Below are positions 45,634 through 54,749 of a DNA stretch of 64,000 nt, piece by piece (the stretch's first letter is position 1; every line of letters begins with the position of its first letter). Origin of the DNA: Nocardia amikacinitolerans NBRC 108937 (GTDB lineage Bacteria > Actinomycetota > Actinomycetes > Mycobacteriales > Mycobacteriaceae); NCBI RefSeq assembly GCF_001612615.1, contig NZ_BDAU01000019.1, forward strand, positions 1 through 64,000. Reading direction: 5' to 3'. The notes beneath the pieces are model-generated. The model was not told where the DNA came from. It ran no database searches and worked only from the letters and a program-made list of their open reading frames with translations. A program made the translations under genes and the position numbers.

Positions 45634-46881
45634 TCAGCGGCGCATGAAGGACGGCACGTCGACGTCGTCATCGTCGTCGCCGCCGTCGGGGGGCTGAATG
45701 TGCGAGCGGCTGTTGTGCGAGACCGTCGGCTCGGCGAGCCGGGCGCGCTCGCTGTCCCGGTAGCTCGGCACGGCGCCGCGGGTCACGCTGCTCGACGTGC
45801 CCGCCGAGGTGGTCTCGGCGCTGCGAGTGGACGCGGCGATCTCGCTCGGCCTGCTGCTCTGACCGATTTCGCCCGCCCGCCCCGAACCGATCGAGCCGCG
45901 GGTGGTCGCGGGGTCGAAGGTGCGCCGGGCCGGTCCGCCGCCGTCGAATCCGGCCGCGATCACGGTGACCCGCACTTCGTCGCCGAGCGAATCGTCGATG
46001 ACGGTACCGAAGATGATGTTGGCCTCGATGTGCGCGGCCTCCTGCACCAGCGAGGCCGCCTCGTTGATCTCGAACAGACCGAGGTCCGACCCGCCCGCGA
46101 TGGAGAGCAGCACGCCGTGCGCGCCGTCCATCGATGCCTCGAGCAGCGGCGAGTTGATCGCCGCCTCGGCCGCCTTCACCGACCGGCCCTCGCCGCGCGC
46201 CGAGCCGATGCCCATGAGCGCGCTGCCCGCACCGGACATGACGCTCTTGACGTCGGCGAAGTCGACGTTGATCAGGCCGGGGGTGGTGATCAGGTCGGTG
46301 ATGCCCTGAACACCGTTGAGCAGTACCTCGTCGGCGGAGCGGAAGGCGTCCATCAGGCTGACCGCGGCGTCGCCGAGCTGCAGGAGCCGGTCGTTCGGGA
46401 TGACGATGAGGGTGTCGCAGGACTCGCGCAGCAGGTTGATGCCCACCTCGGCCTGGTTGCCGCGGCGCTTGCCCTCGAACGAGAACGGCCGGGTGACCAC
46501 ACCGATGGTGAGCGCGCCGAGCTTGCGCGCGATGCTCGCGACGACCGGCGCGCCACCGGTGCCGGTGCCGCCGCCCTCGCCCGCGGTGACGAAGACCATG
46601 TCGGCGCCCTTGAGCACCTCTTCGATCTCGTCCTTGTGGTCCTCGGCGGCCTTGCGGCCGACCTCCGGGTCGGCGCCCGCGCCGAGACCGCGGGTGAGTT
46701 CACGGCCGACGTCGAGCTTGACGTCGGCATCGCTCATCAGCAGCGCCTGCGCGTCGGTGTTGACCGCGATGAACTCGACTCCCTTGAGTCCCTGTTCGAT
46801 CATCCGGTTGACGGCATTCACGCCGCCGCCGCCGATACCGACGACCTTGATCACCGCAAGGTAGTTGTGCGGGGGCGTCAT
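45634..46881 (-). CDS. ftsZ: cell division GTPase FtsZ
   Basis: This is a 415-residue tubulin homologue. It contains VVGIGGGGVNAVNRMI, the GTP-binding loop FVTAGEGGGTGTGGAPV and the catalytic T7 loop around NVDFADVKSVMSG. A variable Ser/Thr linker leads to the C-terminal tail DDDDVDVPSFMRR, which binds SepF and FtsW in actinobacteria. GAAGGAAGG lies 9-17 bases before the ATG. It has its own 365-bp upstream region, so it is probably driven by separate promoters. Confidence 0.98.
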   Translation of the reverse strand: MTPPHNYLAVIKVVGIGGGGVNAVNRMIEQGLKGVEFIAVNTDAQALLMSDADVKLDVGRELTRGLGAGADPEVGRKAAEDHKDEIEEVLKGADMVFVTAGEGGGTGTGGAPVVASIARKLGALTIGVVTRPFSFEGKRRGNQAEVGINLLRESCDTLIVIPNDRLLQLGDAAVSLMDAFRSADEVLLNGVQGITDLITTPGLINVDFADVKSVMSGAGSALMGIGSARGEGRSVKAAEAAINSPLLEASMDGAHGVLLSIAGGSDLGLFEINEAASLVQEAAHIEANIIFGTVIDDSLGDEVRVTVIAAGFDGGGPARRTFDPATTRGSIGSGRAGEIGQSSRPSEIAASTRSAETTSAGTSSSVTRGAVPSYRDSERARLAEPTVSHNSRSHIQPPDGGDDDDDVDVPSFMRR

Positions 46882-47246
46882 GGGCTCTCGCCTTCCTTCG
46901 ATCTAAAGCCTGTCATTTTCGGATTCGGGACATTTCGCTATGGGCCACCCTCGGTTGTTCGCCCGGGACCGTTCACTCCACGATCCGCGGCCCGGGCAAA
47001 CCCTAAACCTCAACCACAGGGTTAGCGTTATGTCAAGTATCCGACTGGTGCGGAACGCTATTCGCAGCCGCCGCGATACGGGCGCAGGCGCGCCGACACG
47101 AGTGACAGAATCTTGTGTGATCCCTCTCGTTCGCCACTCCACACACCGTATGGTTGGACGGTTGCCCCCCGAGCCCCATCCCGGCGACGGCCCTGCGCCT
47201 CTCGGCAGAGCGCCCCCGAAAATTCCCTGGGCACAATGGGTATCGA
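46882..47246 (-). other. ftsQ-ftsZ intergenic region (ftsZ promoters)
   Basis: This is the longest gap inside the cluster and the known location of ftsZ promoters in actinobacteria. A perfect TTGACA (complement of 47031-47036) is present, but no good -10 lies 16-19 bases away. No gene or tandem repeat is seen. Confidence 0.4.
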
Positions 47247-47987
47247 TCACTTTACCGTGACCAGATTCGGGCTCGACACGTCGAACACCGTTCCCTCCCG
47301 CGTCAACAGCGGCAACACCACGGCCGCCTTGCGTTCGGCATCGTTCGCACCGCCCCAGAGTACCGTGCGCCCGTCGTGCAGATTCAAGGAGATATCCGAA
47401 ATCGACCGTGCGACAACCTCGCCCACCTGGATATTCAGGGCGGGCGGCAATACCGCGAGCACCGCCACCGCGGCGCGGGTCACCGGATCGGCGCCGCCGG
47501 GTTGTTCGGTGATCAACTTCGGTACCCCGATGGGCGCGGCTTCGATGGCGAATTCGACGCTTTCGGCATCCAGAAGATGCGCGCCTTCCGGACTCTCGAA
47601 GAACAACACCGGCGCCCGCTCGACAATCGTCACCTTGACGGTCGACGGATACACCCGCTGCACCCGCGCCGAACTCACTTTCGGAATACTCGCCACCCGC
47701 CGCGCCATGGCGTCGGTATCGATGCGCAGCATCGAGCGGCCCGAAGGTATTTCGAGTCGCTCGCGCACTTGCGCTTCCTGCACCGCGACGAGTCCTTCGA
47801 TTTCGACGGTGCGCACCGAGAGCACCGGCGTGAACCAGGAGATCAACAGGACGACGGTAAGAACGCACACGCCCAGCAATCCCCACAGCCGCATGCGGCG
47901 CAGCCGGGCCGGACCGCCGGGGCGGCGCAGCAGGTCGAACCGATCGAGCCAGCCAATGGCCGCCCGCCGCTCACCCCCCTGCCGCAT
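47247..47987 (-). CDS. ftsQ: cell division protein FtsQ
   Basis: This 246-residue bitopic protein has a basic cytoplasmic N-terminus and one helix (LWGLLGVCVLTVVLLISWF). The POTRA domain (VRTVEIEGLVAVQEAQVRER, then IDTDAMARRVASIPKVSSAR) is followed by the FtsQ beta domain (PSTVKVTIVERAPVLFFES). It belongs to the FtsQLB divisome regulator complex. It lies six bases after murC. Confidence 0.95.
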   Translation of the reverse strand: MRQGGERRAAIGWLDRFDLLRRPGGPARLRRMRLWGLLGVCVLTVVLLISWFTPVLSVRTVEIEGLVAVQEAQVRERLEIPSGRSMLRIDTDAMARRVASIPKVSSARVQRVYPSTVKVTIVERAPVLFFESPEGAHLLDAESVEFAIEAAPIGVPKLITEQPGGADPVTRAAVAVLAVLPPALNIQVGEVVARSISDISLNLHDGRTVLWGGANDAERKAAVVLPLLTREGTVFDVSSPNLVTVK

Positions 47988-47993
47988 CGCGGC

Positions 47994-49481
47994 TCACCGC
48001 CCGTACTGGGGACGCGCCCGTAGCCCGTCGAGTATCTGGCTGCCGAGCATCGTGACGTCGCCGGCGCCCATGGTGATCACCACATCGCCGGGCAGCGCGA
48101 GCCCGGCCACCTGGCGACCGACCCGGGACATATCCGGTTGGTAGTGCACGGGTTTGGTGACCGACTGGGCGACGAGCGCGCCGTTCACGCCGGGCAGCGG
48201 CTTCTCCCGCGCGCCGTAGACGTCCAGCACGACGACCTCGTCGGCCAGGCTCAGCGCGACGCCGAAGTCCTCGGCGAAGGTGGCGGTGCGGCTGTACAGG
48301 TGCGGCTGGAACACCACGATCACCCGGCCCTGACGCGACCGCGCGCCGTCGCGCGCCTCCTGCTGCACCAGTTCGGCCGCGGCGCCGAGCACCGCGCGCA
48401 CCTCGGTGGGATGGTGGGCGTAGTCGTCGAAGACCCGCACGCCGTTCTCCCTGCCGACGAACTGGAACCGCCGGTGCACACCGCCGAAACCCTCGAGGCC
48501 CTGGATGATCTCGTCCACGTCGGCGCCCGCCGCACGCGCGGCGAGCAGCGCGGCAAGCGCGTTGAGCGCCATGTGCCGCCCCGGCACCGAGAGTCGCAGC
48601 GTGCGCGGCGCCGGTTCGTCGGCCAGCTGGAATTGGGCGAGCCCGCCCACGTCGCGCGGCTCCCAGCTGTGCAGCCGGACGCCGACGGGGACCGGGGCGT
48701 CGGCGAGTTCGCCGGAGCCGTAGCCGAGTACCCGAACGCCCTTGTCCGCCAAACGGGTTCCGACCCGCTCGGCCAGCGCGCGCGAGCCAGGATCGTCCAG
48801 GCACACCACCAGCAGGCCGCCCGCGGCGAGCCGGTCCGCGAAATCGTCGAAGACCTGCACGTAGGCGGCGTCGGTTCCGAAGAAGTCGAGGTGATCGGAC
48901 TCGATGTTGGTGACCACCGCGACGTCGGGGTCGTACTGCAGCAGCGAGCCGTCGCTCTCGTCGGCCTCGGCGACGAAGACCTCGCCGGTGCCGTGATGGG
49001 CGTTGGTGCCCGCCTCGTTGAGCTCGCCGCCGACCGCGAAGGACGGGTCGAGGCCGCAGTGCTGCAGCGAGACGATCAGCATCGAGGTCGTCGACGTCTT
49101 GCCGTGGGTGCCCGAGACCAGCAGGGTGCGGTGTCCGCGCATCAGCGAGGCAAGCACCGCCGGGCGCAGCAGCACCGGGATGTCGCGCCGATTCGCTTCC
49201 ACCAGTTCGGGATTGGTCTTCGGGATGGCCGCGTAGGTGGTCACCACCGCGGTCGGGCCGCCGGGCAGCAGATCGAGCGCGCCCGCGTCGTGACCGATGT
49301 TGACCTGCGCGCCGCGCGCACGCAGCGCGAGCACACCGCGGCTCTCCTTGGCGTCCGAACCCGACACCGCGCCGCCGCGGGAGAGCAGGATGCGGGCGAT
49401 GCCGGACATCCCGGCGCCGCCGATGCCAACCATGTGCACCCGCTCCAGCTCGGGCGGCAGTGCCGAACGCTCGTCGCTCAT
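47994..49481 (-). CDS. murC: UDP-N-acetylmuramate-L-alanine ligase
   Basis: This 495-residue ligase adds L-Ala to UDP-MurNAc. It has the N-terminal HMVGIGGAGMSGIARIL, the ATP loop LVSGTHGKTSTTSML, ESDHLDFFG and the C-terminal FDDYAHHPTEVRAVL with FQPHLYSRT. ATG 49481 makes an ATGA overlap with the murG stop. Confidence 0.97.
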   Translation of the reverse strand: MSDERSALPPELERVHMVGIGGAGMSGIARILLSRGGAVSGSDAKESRGVLALRARGAQVNIGHDAGALDLLPGGPTAVVTTYAAIPKTNPELVEANRRDIPVLLRPAVLASLMRGHRTLLVSGTHGKTSTTSMLIVSLQHCGLDPSFAVGGELNEAGTNAHHGTGEVFVAEADESDGSLLQYDPDVAVVTNIESDHLDFFGTDAAYVQVFDDFADRLAAGGLLVVCLDDPGSRALAERVGTRLADKGVRVLGYGSGELADAPVPVGVRLHSWEPRDVGGLAQFQLADEPAPRTLRLSVPGRHMALNALAALLAARAAGADVDEIIQGLEGFGGVHRRFQFVGRENGVRVFDDYAHHPTEVRAVLGAAAELVQQEARDGARSRQGRVIVVFQPHLYSRTATFAEDFGVALSLADEVVVLDVYGAREKPLPGVNGALVAQSVTKPVHYQPDMSRVGRQVAGLALPGDVVITMGAGDVTMLGSQILDGLRARPQYGR

Positions 49482-50638
49482 CGGCCGCGCCCCAATTCCA
49501 CCACGATGCGCGCCACTTCGTCGGCGGCGTCGCGGTGCCCCGCGCCTGCCGCGGCGCGGCCCATCTCGGTCAACCGGTCGGAGTCCATGAGCAGCGGTAT
49601 CACCTCGTCGATCACGTACTTCGGGGACAGTTCGGCATCGGGCACAATTCTGCCACCGCCCTGCGCGACCACGGGACGGGCATTGAATTCCTGTTCGCCG
49701 TTGCCGTGCGGCAGCGGCACATAGAACGCGGGAAGGCCGACGGCGGACACCTCGGCGACCGTCATCGCGCCGGACCGGCACACCACCGCGTCGGCGGCGG
49801 CGTAGGCCAGATCCATCCTGGACAGATACGGCACCGCCACATAGCGCGCGGTGTCGTCGCCCTCGGCGACCTCGAGCGTGTTCTTCGGGCCGTGCGCGTG
49901 CAGCACCGAGACGCCCGCCGCCGCCAGCTGCGGCGCGGCCCCCGACACCGCCTCGTTCAGGCTGCGCGCGCCCTGCGACCCGCCGAACACCAGCAGCACC
50001 GGTCCCTCGGCGGGCAGACCGAAGTGCGCGCGGGCCTCGGCGCGCAGCGCCGCGCGATCCAAAGAAGTGATGGCCTCGCGGACCGGGATGCCGACGACCT
50101 CGGCGCGCGGCAGGCCGGAATCCGGCACCGCGGCGAGCACCCGCGCGGCGCGGCGGGCGCCCACCTTGTTCGCGATGCCCGCCTTCGCGTTGGCCTCGTG
50201 CACGACGACCGGCACCGCGCGCCTGCGCCGTAGCACTCCCTTGCCCGCGGCCAGGTAGGCGGGCAGCGCGACATAACCGCCGAAGCCGATGATCACGTCG
50301 GCCTGCACCGCGTCGATGACGGCCCTTGTCTCGGCCACCGCGGCGCGCACCCGGCCGGGCAGCCGCAGCAGATCCGCGGTCGGCTTGCGCGGCAACGGCA
50401 CCGGTGGGATCAGCTCGAGCGGATAGCCGCGCTCGGGCACCAGCCGGGTCTCCAGACCGCGCTCGGTGCCCAGTGCCGTCACTCGGATCGAATCGTCGAG
50501 GCGCCGCAGCGCATCCGCCACGGCGAGGGCCGGTTCGACATGTCCCGCCGTGCCACCGCCCGCCACGATCACCGAAAGCCCGGATCCCTTCGCGGACCGC
50601 TGTGTTGCGTCGGCGGTACTCCCGGGTCCCGCATTCAC
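49478..50638 (-). CDS. murG: undecaprenyl-PP-MurNAc-pentapeptide GlcNAc transferase
   Basis: This 386-residue GT28 enzyme makes lipid II from lipid I. It has the N-terminal SVIVAGGGTAGHVEPALAVA, FGGYVALPAYLAA, VHEANAKAGIANK, then LLVFGGSQGARSLNEAVSG and AVVCRSGAMTVAEVSAVGLP. The start overlaps the ftsW stop by GTGA and its own stop overlaps murC by ATGA. Confidence 0.97.
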   Translation of the reverse strand: MNAGPGSTADATQRSAKGSGLSVIVAGGGTAGHVEPALAVADALRRLDDSIRVTALGTERGLETRLVPERGYPLELIPPVPLPRKPTADLLRLPGRVRAAVAETRAVIDAVQADVIIGFGGYVALPAYLAAGKGVLRRRRAVPVVVHEANAKAGIANKVGARRAARVLAAVPDSGLPRAEVVGIPVREAITSLDRAALRAEARAHFGLPAEGPVLLVFGGSQGARSLNEAVSGAAPQLAAAGVSVLHAHGPKNTLEVAEGDDTARYVAVPYLSRMDLAYAAADAVVCRSGAMTVAEVSAVGLPAFYVPLPHGNGEQEFNARPVVAQGGGRIVPDAELSPKYVIDEVIPLLMDSDRLTEMGRAAAGAGHRDAADEVARIVVELGRGR

Positions 50639-52080
50639 CTGGATCTTCCCCGTTCTCTAGCGTGTGGCATCGGATAGTTCGGCTCCCAAGCCCTGGTGGC
50701 ACGCAGCGAACTGGTGCCCCTGCTCTCCGGCGAGCGGCGTCGCGGCTGCCCGCCGGATTGTCCACGGCGCGGCGGCGCTTGGCGCGACCGGTCGGCTTGC
50801 CTTGCTCTCTGCGCGGCGGCCTTGGCGGCGTTGCGCGCCCTGGCGGCCTCCGCCTTGGCGGGCGAGTACACCTCGGGCTTGGGTAGTCGAAGCAGCCGGC
50901 TGAACCGCCCGTCCTGCCCGGCCTGTAGCGCCGCCACCGCCTCCGGCTCGTGCCGTGCGGCGTTGGCGATGACGCCGAACATGAACAACGTGATGGCCAG
51001 CGAGGAACCGCCCGCCGAGACCAGCGGCAGCTGCAGACCGGTCACCGGAAGCAAGCCGACCACGTAACCGACGTTGATCAGCGCCTGCGCGGTGATCCAG
51101 GTGGTCGCGGTCGCGGTGAGCAACCGCAGGAACGGGTCCACCGAGCGGCTGGCGATGCGCAGGCCGGTGTAGACGAACAGCGCGAACAGCCCGAGCACCA
51201 GCGCGCAGCCGAGGAAACCGAGCTCCTCGCCGATGATGGCGAAGATGAAGTCGTTGTGCGAGTTGGGCAGGTAGCTCCATTTGGCCCGGCTCTGCCCGAG
51301 CCCGCGGCCCCAGATGCCGCCGTCGGCCAGCGAGTACTGCGCCTGCCGCGCCTGGTAACCGATGCCCTGCGGGTCCTCGCCGGGATTGAAGAAGGCGCGC
51401 ATGCGGTCCGAGCGATAGCCCGCGGAGAGGGCGAGCACCGCCGCGGCCACGACGCCGGACACCGCGATGGTGACGAACAGCCGCACCGGCAGCCCGCCGA
51501 ACCACAGCAGCGCGGCGAGCACGATGCCGAGCGCGATGGTGGTGGACAGGTTGGGCTCGAGCACCACGAGCAGACACACCAGCATGCCCGCCGGAACCAG
51601 CGGCACCAGAATGTCTTTCAGCGCGGCCTGCTCCGACCGGCGCGAGGCGAGCAGGTGCGCGCCCCACACCACCAGCGTCACCTTGACGATCTCGGAGGGC
51701 TGCACCGACACCGGACCGAGGTCGATCCAGCGCCGCGAGCCCTGCACCTCGCTGCCGATACCGGGAATCAGCACCAGCACCAGCGCGAGCACCGACAGCG
51801 CGAAAAGCGGAAACGACCACTGCCGCAACCTGCGCATCGGAATGCGCAGCGCGACATAGAACAGCACGCAGCCGATGGCCGCGAACATGGCCTGCTGGAC
51901 GAACAGCGAGTACGCCGACCCGCGCTCGGCATACGCCTCGACGCTGGAGGCGGACAGCACCATCACCAGCCCGAGCACGGTCAGCAGGGTGGCGATGGTG
52001 ACGATCAGATGGAACGACGCGAGCGGGCGCGCCAGCCAAGCCATGAACCTGGCGGCGGGTGCTCGCGTCGTCTCCGTCAT
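50635..52080 (-). CDS. ftsW: SEDS glycosyltransferase FtsW
   Basis: This 481-residue SEDS protein polymerises lipid II with FtsI. It has ten helices, QGSRRWIDLGPVSVQPSEIV, EPNLSTTIALGIVL, SHNDFIFAIIGEELGFLG and PLVSAGGSSL. After the last helix there is a basic tail of about 85 residues (Arg/Ala/Gln-rich), which in mycobacteria can contact FtsZ. It overlaps murD (ATGA) and murG (GTGA). Confidence 0.97.
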   Translation of the reverse strand: MTETTRAPAARFMAWLARPLASFHLIVTIATLLTVLGLVMVLSASSVEAYAERGSAYSLFVQQAMFAAIGCVLFYVALRIPMRRLRQWSFPLFALSVLALVLVLIPGIGSEVQGSRRWIDLGPVSVQPSEIVKVTLVVWGAHLLASRRSEQAALKDILVPLVPAGMLVCLLVVLEPNLSTTIALGIVLAALLWFGGLPVRLFVTIAVSGVVAAAVLALSAGYRSDRMRAFFNPGEDPQGIGYQARQAQYSLADGGIWGRGLGQSRAKWSYLPNSHNDFIFAIIGEELGFLGCALVLGLFALFVYTGLRIASRSVDPFLRLLTATATTWITAQALINVGYVVGLLPVTGLQLPLVSAGGSSLAITLFMFGVIANAARHEPEAVAALQAGQDGRFSRLLRLPKPEVYSPAKAEAARARNAAKAAAQRARQADRSRQAPPRRGQSGGQPRRRSPESRGTSSLRATRAWEPNYPMPHARERGRSR

Positions 52081-53561
52081 AGCCGCCGCCCGATGTCACC
52101 GTCTTCCAGCGTGTGCACCGCGGTGGCGAAACTGCGTCCGCGGTGGGTGTAATCGGCGAACATGTCGAGGGAGGCGGCCGCGGGAGCCAGCAGCACGGTG
52201 TCGCCCGAGCGGGCGAATCCGGCGGCCTCGCGGACGGCTTGCGCCATGACGGCGTCGGCCTTGTCGGATCTCGACGGGTCGTCAGCCATCACAGCATCGT
52301 CCCCCGCGCGCACCTCGACGACCGGGACCTGGGGCGCGTGTCGCGCCAACGCGGCCGCGATCACCGGCGCGTCGGACCCGATGAGCACCGCGGCGACGAG
52401 CCGGTCGGCGACCTCCTCGATCAGATCCTCCACGTTGGCGCCCTTGAGCTGGCCGCCCGCGATCCAGATGACGTGCGGGTGCGCGAGGATCGAGGACCGC
52501 GCAGCGTGCGGATTGGTGGCCTTGGAGTCATCGATGAAATCGACGCCCGCCAGCTCGCGCACGAAGGCCGCCCGGTGCGGGCCGACCTTGTGCTCCTGCA
52601 GCCCCTCCTTGACGAACTGCGGCGCCACGTCGATGGCCCTGGTCAGCGCGGCGGCGGCTAGCGCGTCGGCGACGCCTGCGGGTCCCTGCGGGCTGATGTC
52701 GCCGACCTCGGCCAGAATCGCGGCCTTGGTGAACGCGCGGTCGAGCAGTTTGCCGTCCACCACGCCGAGTTCGCCGTCGGCGGGCACGCCGATGCGGAAG
52801 CCGACGGTGCGGCGGGCCTTGGAGCGACGGGCCAGCGAAGCCGCCACCGGGTCGTCCAGGCCGACCACGCCGACCCGTCCGACCAGCGCCCGCGCCTTGG
52901 CGGCCGCGTAGGCGTCCAGGCCGCCGTGCCAATCCAGGTGATCCTCGGCCACATTCAGCACGACGCCCGCCTCCGGCCGCACCGACGGCGCCCAGTGCAG
53001 CTGGAACGAGGACAGTTCCACCGCGAGAACCTGCGGGCCGGGGTTGCGGCGCAACGCGTCCAGGATCGGGGTGCCGATATTGCCGCAGGCCACGCTGGCG
53101 ATGCCGGCGGCGCGCAGGATGGCGTGGGTCATCTGGGTGGTGGTGGTCTTGCCGTTGGTTCCGGTCACCACCAGCCACTTGCGGACCGGGCCGTAGATCC
53201 TGGCTTGATCGACCCACCAGGCGAATTCGACGTCGCCCCACACGGGGATGCCCTCGGTGACCGCCGAGACCAGCACCGGCGAGTCGGGTCGCCAGCCCGG
53301 GCTGGTGATCACCAGCGCGAAGCGGCTCAGATCGGCCGACTCGAGTTCGACGCAGGTGGCTACTTCCAGGCCGAGTTCGGCCGCCTCGGCGAGCGCCTTC
53401 GCGCCCGCGTCGGTGACCACCGGATGCGCGCCGATATCGCGCAGCGGTTCGACCAGCGAGCGGCCGGAGACGCCCCAGCCCGCGACGAGCACGTCACGGC
53501 CCTTGAGGAATTCGAGCATGGGCCCGGGAGAGCGCAGGGCCCGCGGAGAATGTTCGACCAT
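52077..53561 (-). CDS. murD: UDP-MurNAc-L-Ala-D-glutamate ligase
   Basis: This 494-residue ligase adds D-Glu. It has KGRDVLVAGWGVSGRSLVEP, the ATP loop VVTGTNGKTTTTQMTHAI, VLNVAEDHLDWHGGLDAYAAAK, FIDDSKATNPHAARSSI and LLAPAAASLDMFADYTHRG. The first 14 residues (MVEHSPRALRSPGP) precede the usual start (MLEFLKGRD). Their DNA nearly repeats the start of the short ORF before rsmH, so this may be an intergenic element fused to the gene. Neither start has a strong ribosome site. Confidence 0.96.
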   Translation of the reverse strand: MVEHSPRALRSPGPMLEFLKGRDVLVAGWGVSGRSLVEPLRDIGAHPVVTDAGAKALAEAAELGLEVATCVELESADLSRFALVITSPGWRPDSPVLVSAVTEGIPVWGDVEFAWWVDQARIYGPVRKWLVVTGTNGKTTTTQMTHAILRAAGIASVACGNIGTPILDALRRNPGPQVLAVELSSFQLHWAPSVRPEAGVVLNVAEDHLDWHGGLDAYAAAKARALVGRVGVVGLDDPVAASLARRSKARRTVGFRIGVPADGELGVVDGKLLDRAFTKAAILAEVGDISPQGPAGVADALAAAALTRAIDVAPQFVKEGLQEHKVGPHRAAFVRELAGVDFIDDSKATNPHAARSSILAHPHVIWIAGGQLKGANVEDLIEEVADRLVAAVLIGSDAPVIAAALARHAPQVPVVEVRAGDDAVMADDPSRSDKADAVMAQAVREAAGFARSGDTVLLAPAAASLDMFADYTHRGRSFATAVHTLEDGDIGRRL

Positions 53562-53568
53562 CGCTAGA

Positions 53569-54645
53569 TCACCCGACCGCGGAGAGGTATTCGCTGTAGA
53601 ACAAGCCGAGGCCGACTGCGGAGGCCATGGCGGCCAAGAGCCAGAATCGAATGATCACAGTCGTCTCGGCCCATTTGCTGAGCTCGAAGTGATGATGGAA
53701 CGGCGCCATCTTGAACAGCCGGTTGCGGGTGGTGCGGAAGACCGCCACCTGCAACACCACCGACACGCCCTCCGCGACGAACAGCGCGCCCATCACGATC
53801 ATCAGCAGCTCGGTCCTGGTCGTGATGGAGATGCCCGCGAGCAGACCGCCGAGCGCCAGCGACCCGGTGTCGCCCATGAAGATCTTGGCGGGCGCGGCGT
53901 TCCACCACAGGAAGCCGATGCACGCCGCGGCGCCCGCCGCGCAGACCAGCGCCAGGTCCAACGGGTCGCGCACGTTGTAGCAACCGGTCTCGGGCTTGGT
54001 CGCGCACGCGTGGTAGTACTGCCAGAACGTGATGATCACGTAGCCGCCGAGCACCAGGCTCATCGAGCCTGCGGCGAGTCCGTCCAGACCGTCGGTGAGG
54101 TTCACGACGTTGGACCAGGCGACCACCACGAAGCACACGAACGCCAGGAAGATGATCACCCCGGCCGACACCGTGTTGATGTCGCGCACGTAGGACAGGT
54201 GGCGGCTCGCGGGCGTCAGACCGTTCTCGCCGCGGAACTGGAGCGCGAGCACACCGAAGATGACGGCCGAGGTGATCTGGCCGATGTACTTGCCCGCCGC
54301 GGTGAGGCCGAGGTTGCGCTGCTTGCGCAGCTTGATGAAGTCGTCGGTGAAGCCGACGGCGCCGAGCGCGGTGGCCAGTCCGAGGACGAGCATGCCCGAC
54401 GCGGTCGGTCCCTCGGCGTCGTAGCCGATGCCGATCAGGTGCGAGCCGAGGTAACCGGCCCACATACCGATCAGGATGGCGACGCCGCCCATGGTGGGCG
54501 TGCCGCGCTTGGCCTGGTGGCTGGCCGGGCCGTCGACCCGAATCTCCTGGCCGAAGCCCTGCTTGGCGAAGAACTTGATCAGCAGCGGGGTCAGCAGGAT
54601 CGACACCGCCAGCGCGATAGCCGCCGCGAAGAGAATCTGCCTCAC
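53569..54645 (-). CDS. mraY: phospho-MurNAc-pentapeptide translocase
   Basis: This 358-residue membrane enzyme makes lipid I. It has ten helices, HQAKRGTPTMGGVAIL, the catalytic DDFIKLRKQRNLGL, NVVNLTDGLDGLAAG, and the histidine loop KMAPFHHHFELSKWAE. GTG 54645 fits the usual start (RQILFAAAIALAVSILLTP). Its first four bases are shared with the stop of a 35-codon ORF. Confidence 0.97.
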   Translation of the reverse strand: MRQILFAAAIALAVSILLTPLLIKFFAKQGFGQEIRVDGPASHQAKRGTPTMGGVAILIGMWAGYLGSHLIGIGYDAEGPTASGMLVLGLATALGAVGFTDDFIKLRKQRNLGLTAAGKYIGQITSAVIFGVLALQFRGENGLTPASRHLSYVRDINTVSAGVIIFLAFVCFVVVAWSNVVNLTDGLDGLAAGSMSLVLGGYVIITFWQYYHACATKPETGCYNVRDPLDLALVCAAGAAACIGFLWWNAAPAKIFMGDTGSLALGGLLAGISITTRTELLMIVMGALFVAEGVSVVLQVAVFRTTRNRLFKMAPFHHHFELSKWAETTVIIRFWLLAAMASAVGLGLFYSEYLSAVG

Positions 54646-54749
54646 GACCGCGCCTCGCTGACGCTCAGCTCCGTCGCCCGACCGATCCTCGGCGTCGTCG
54701 TACACCCGACGGCCGCTGTGCCCATTGTTCGCTCGCTCCGCTCGCTCAC
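54642..54749 (-). CDS. 35-codon ORF filling the murF-mraY gap
   Basis: GTG 54749 overlaps the murF stop (GTGA) and the ORF's own TGA overlaps the mraY GTG (GTGA), so the whole gap is one frame. It begins MSERSERTMGTAAVG. Its first 20 bases (gtgagcgagcggagcgagcg) resemble the start of the small ORFs before sepF. Third-position GC is lower than in the flanking genes, so a conserved product is doubtful; a coupling role is more likely. Confidence 0.35.
   Translation of the reverse strand: MSERSERTMGTAAVGCTTTPRIGRATELSVSEARS

Noticed and set aside
47031..47036. TTGACA as an ftsZ promoter -35
   Set aside because: No acceptable -10 lies 16-19 bases downstream; the hexamer alone is not enough.
46903..47362. 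Frame open from the ftsQ stop (GTGA) through most of the ftsQ-ftsZ gap
   Set aside because: It runs about 115 codons without a stop but ends 21 bases before ftsZ, has poor codon use and covers the expected promoter region. It is not counted with the gap-bridging ORFs.
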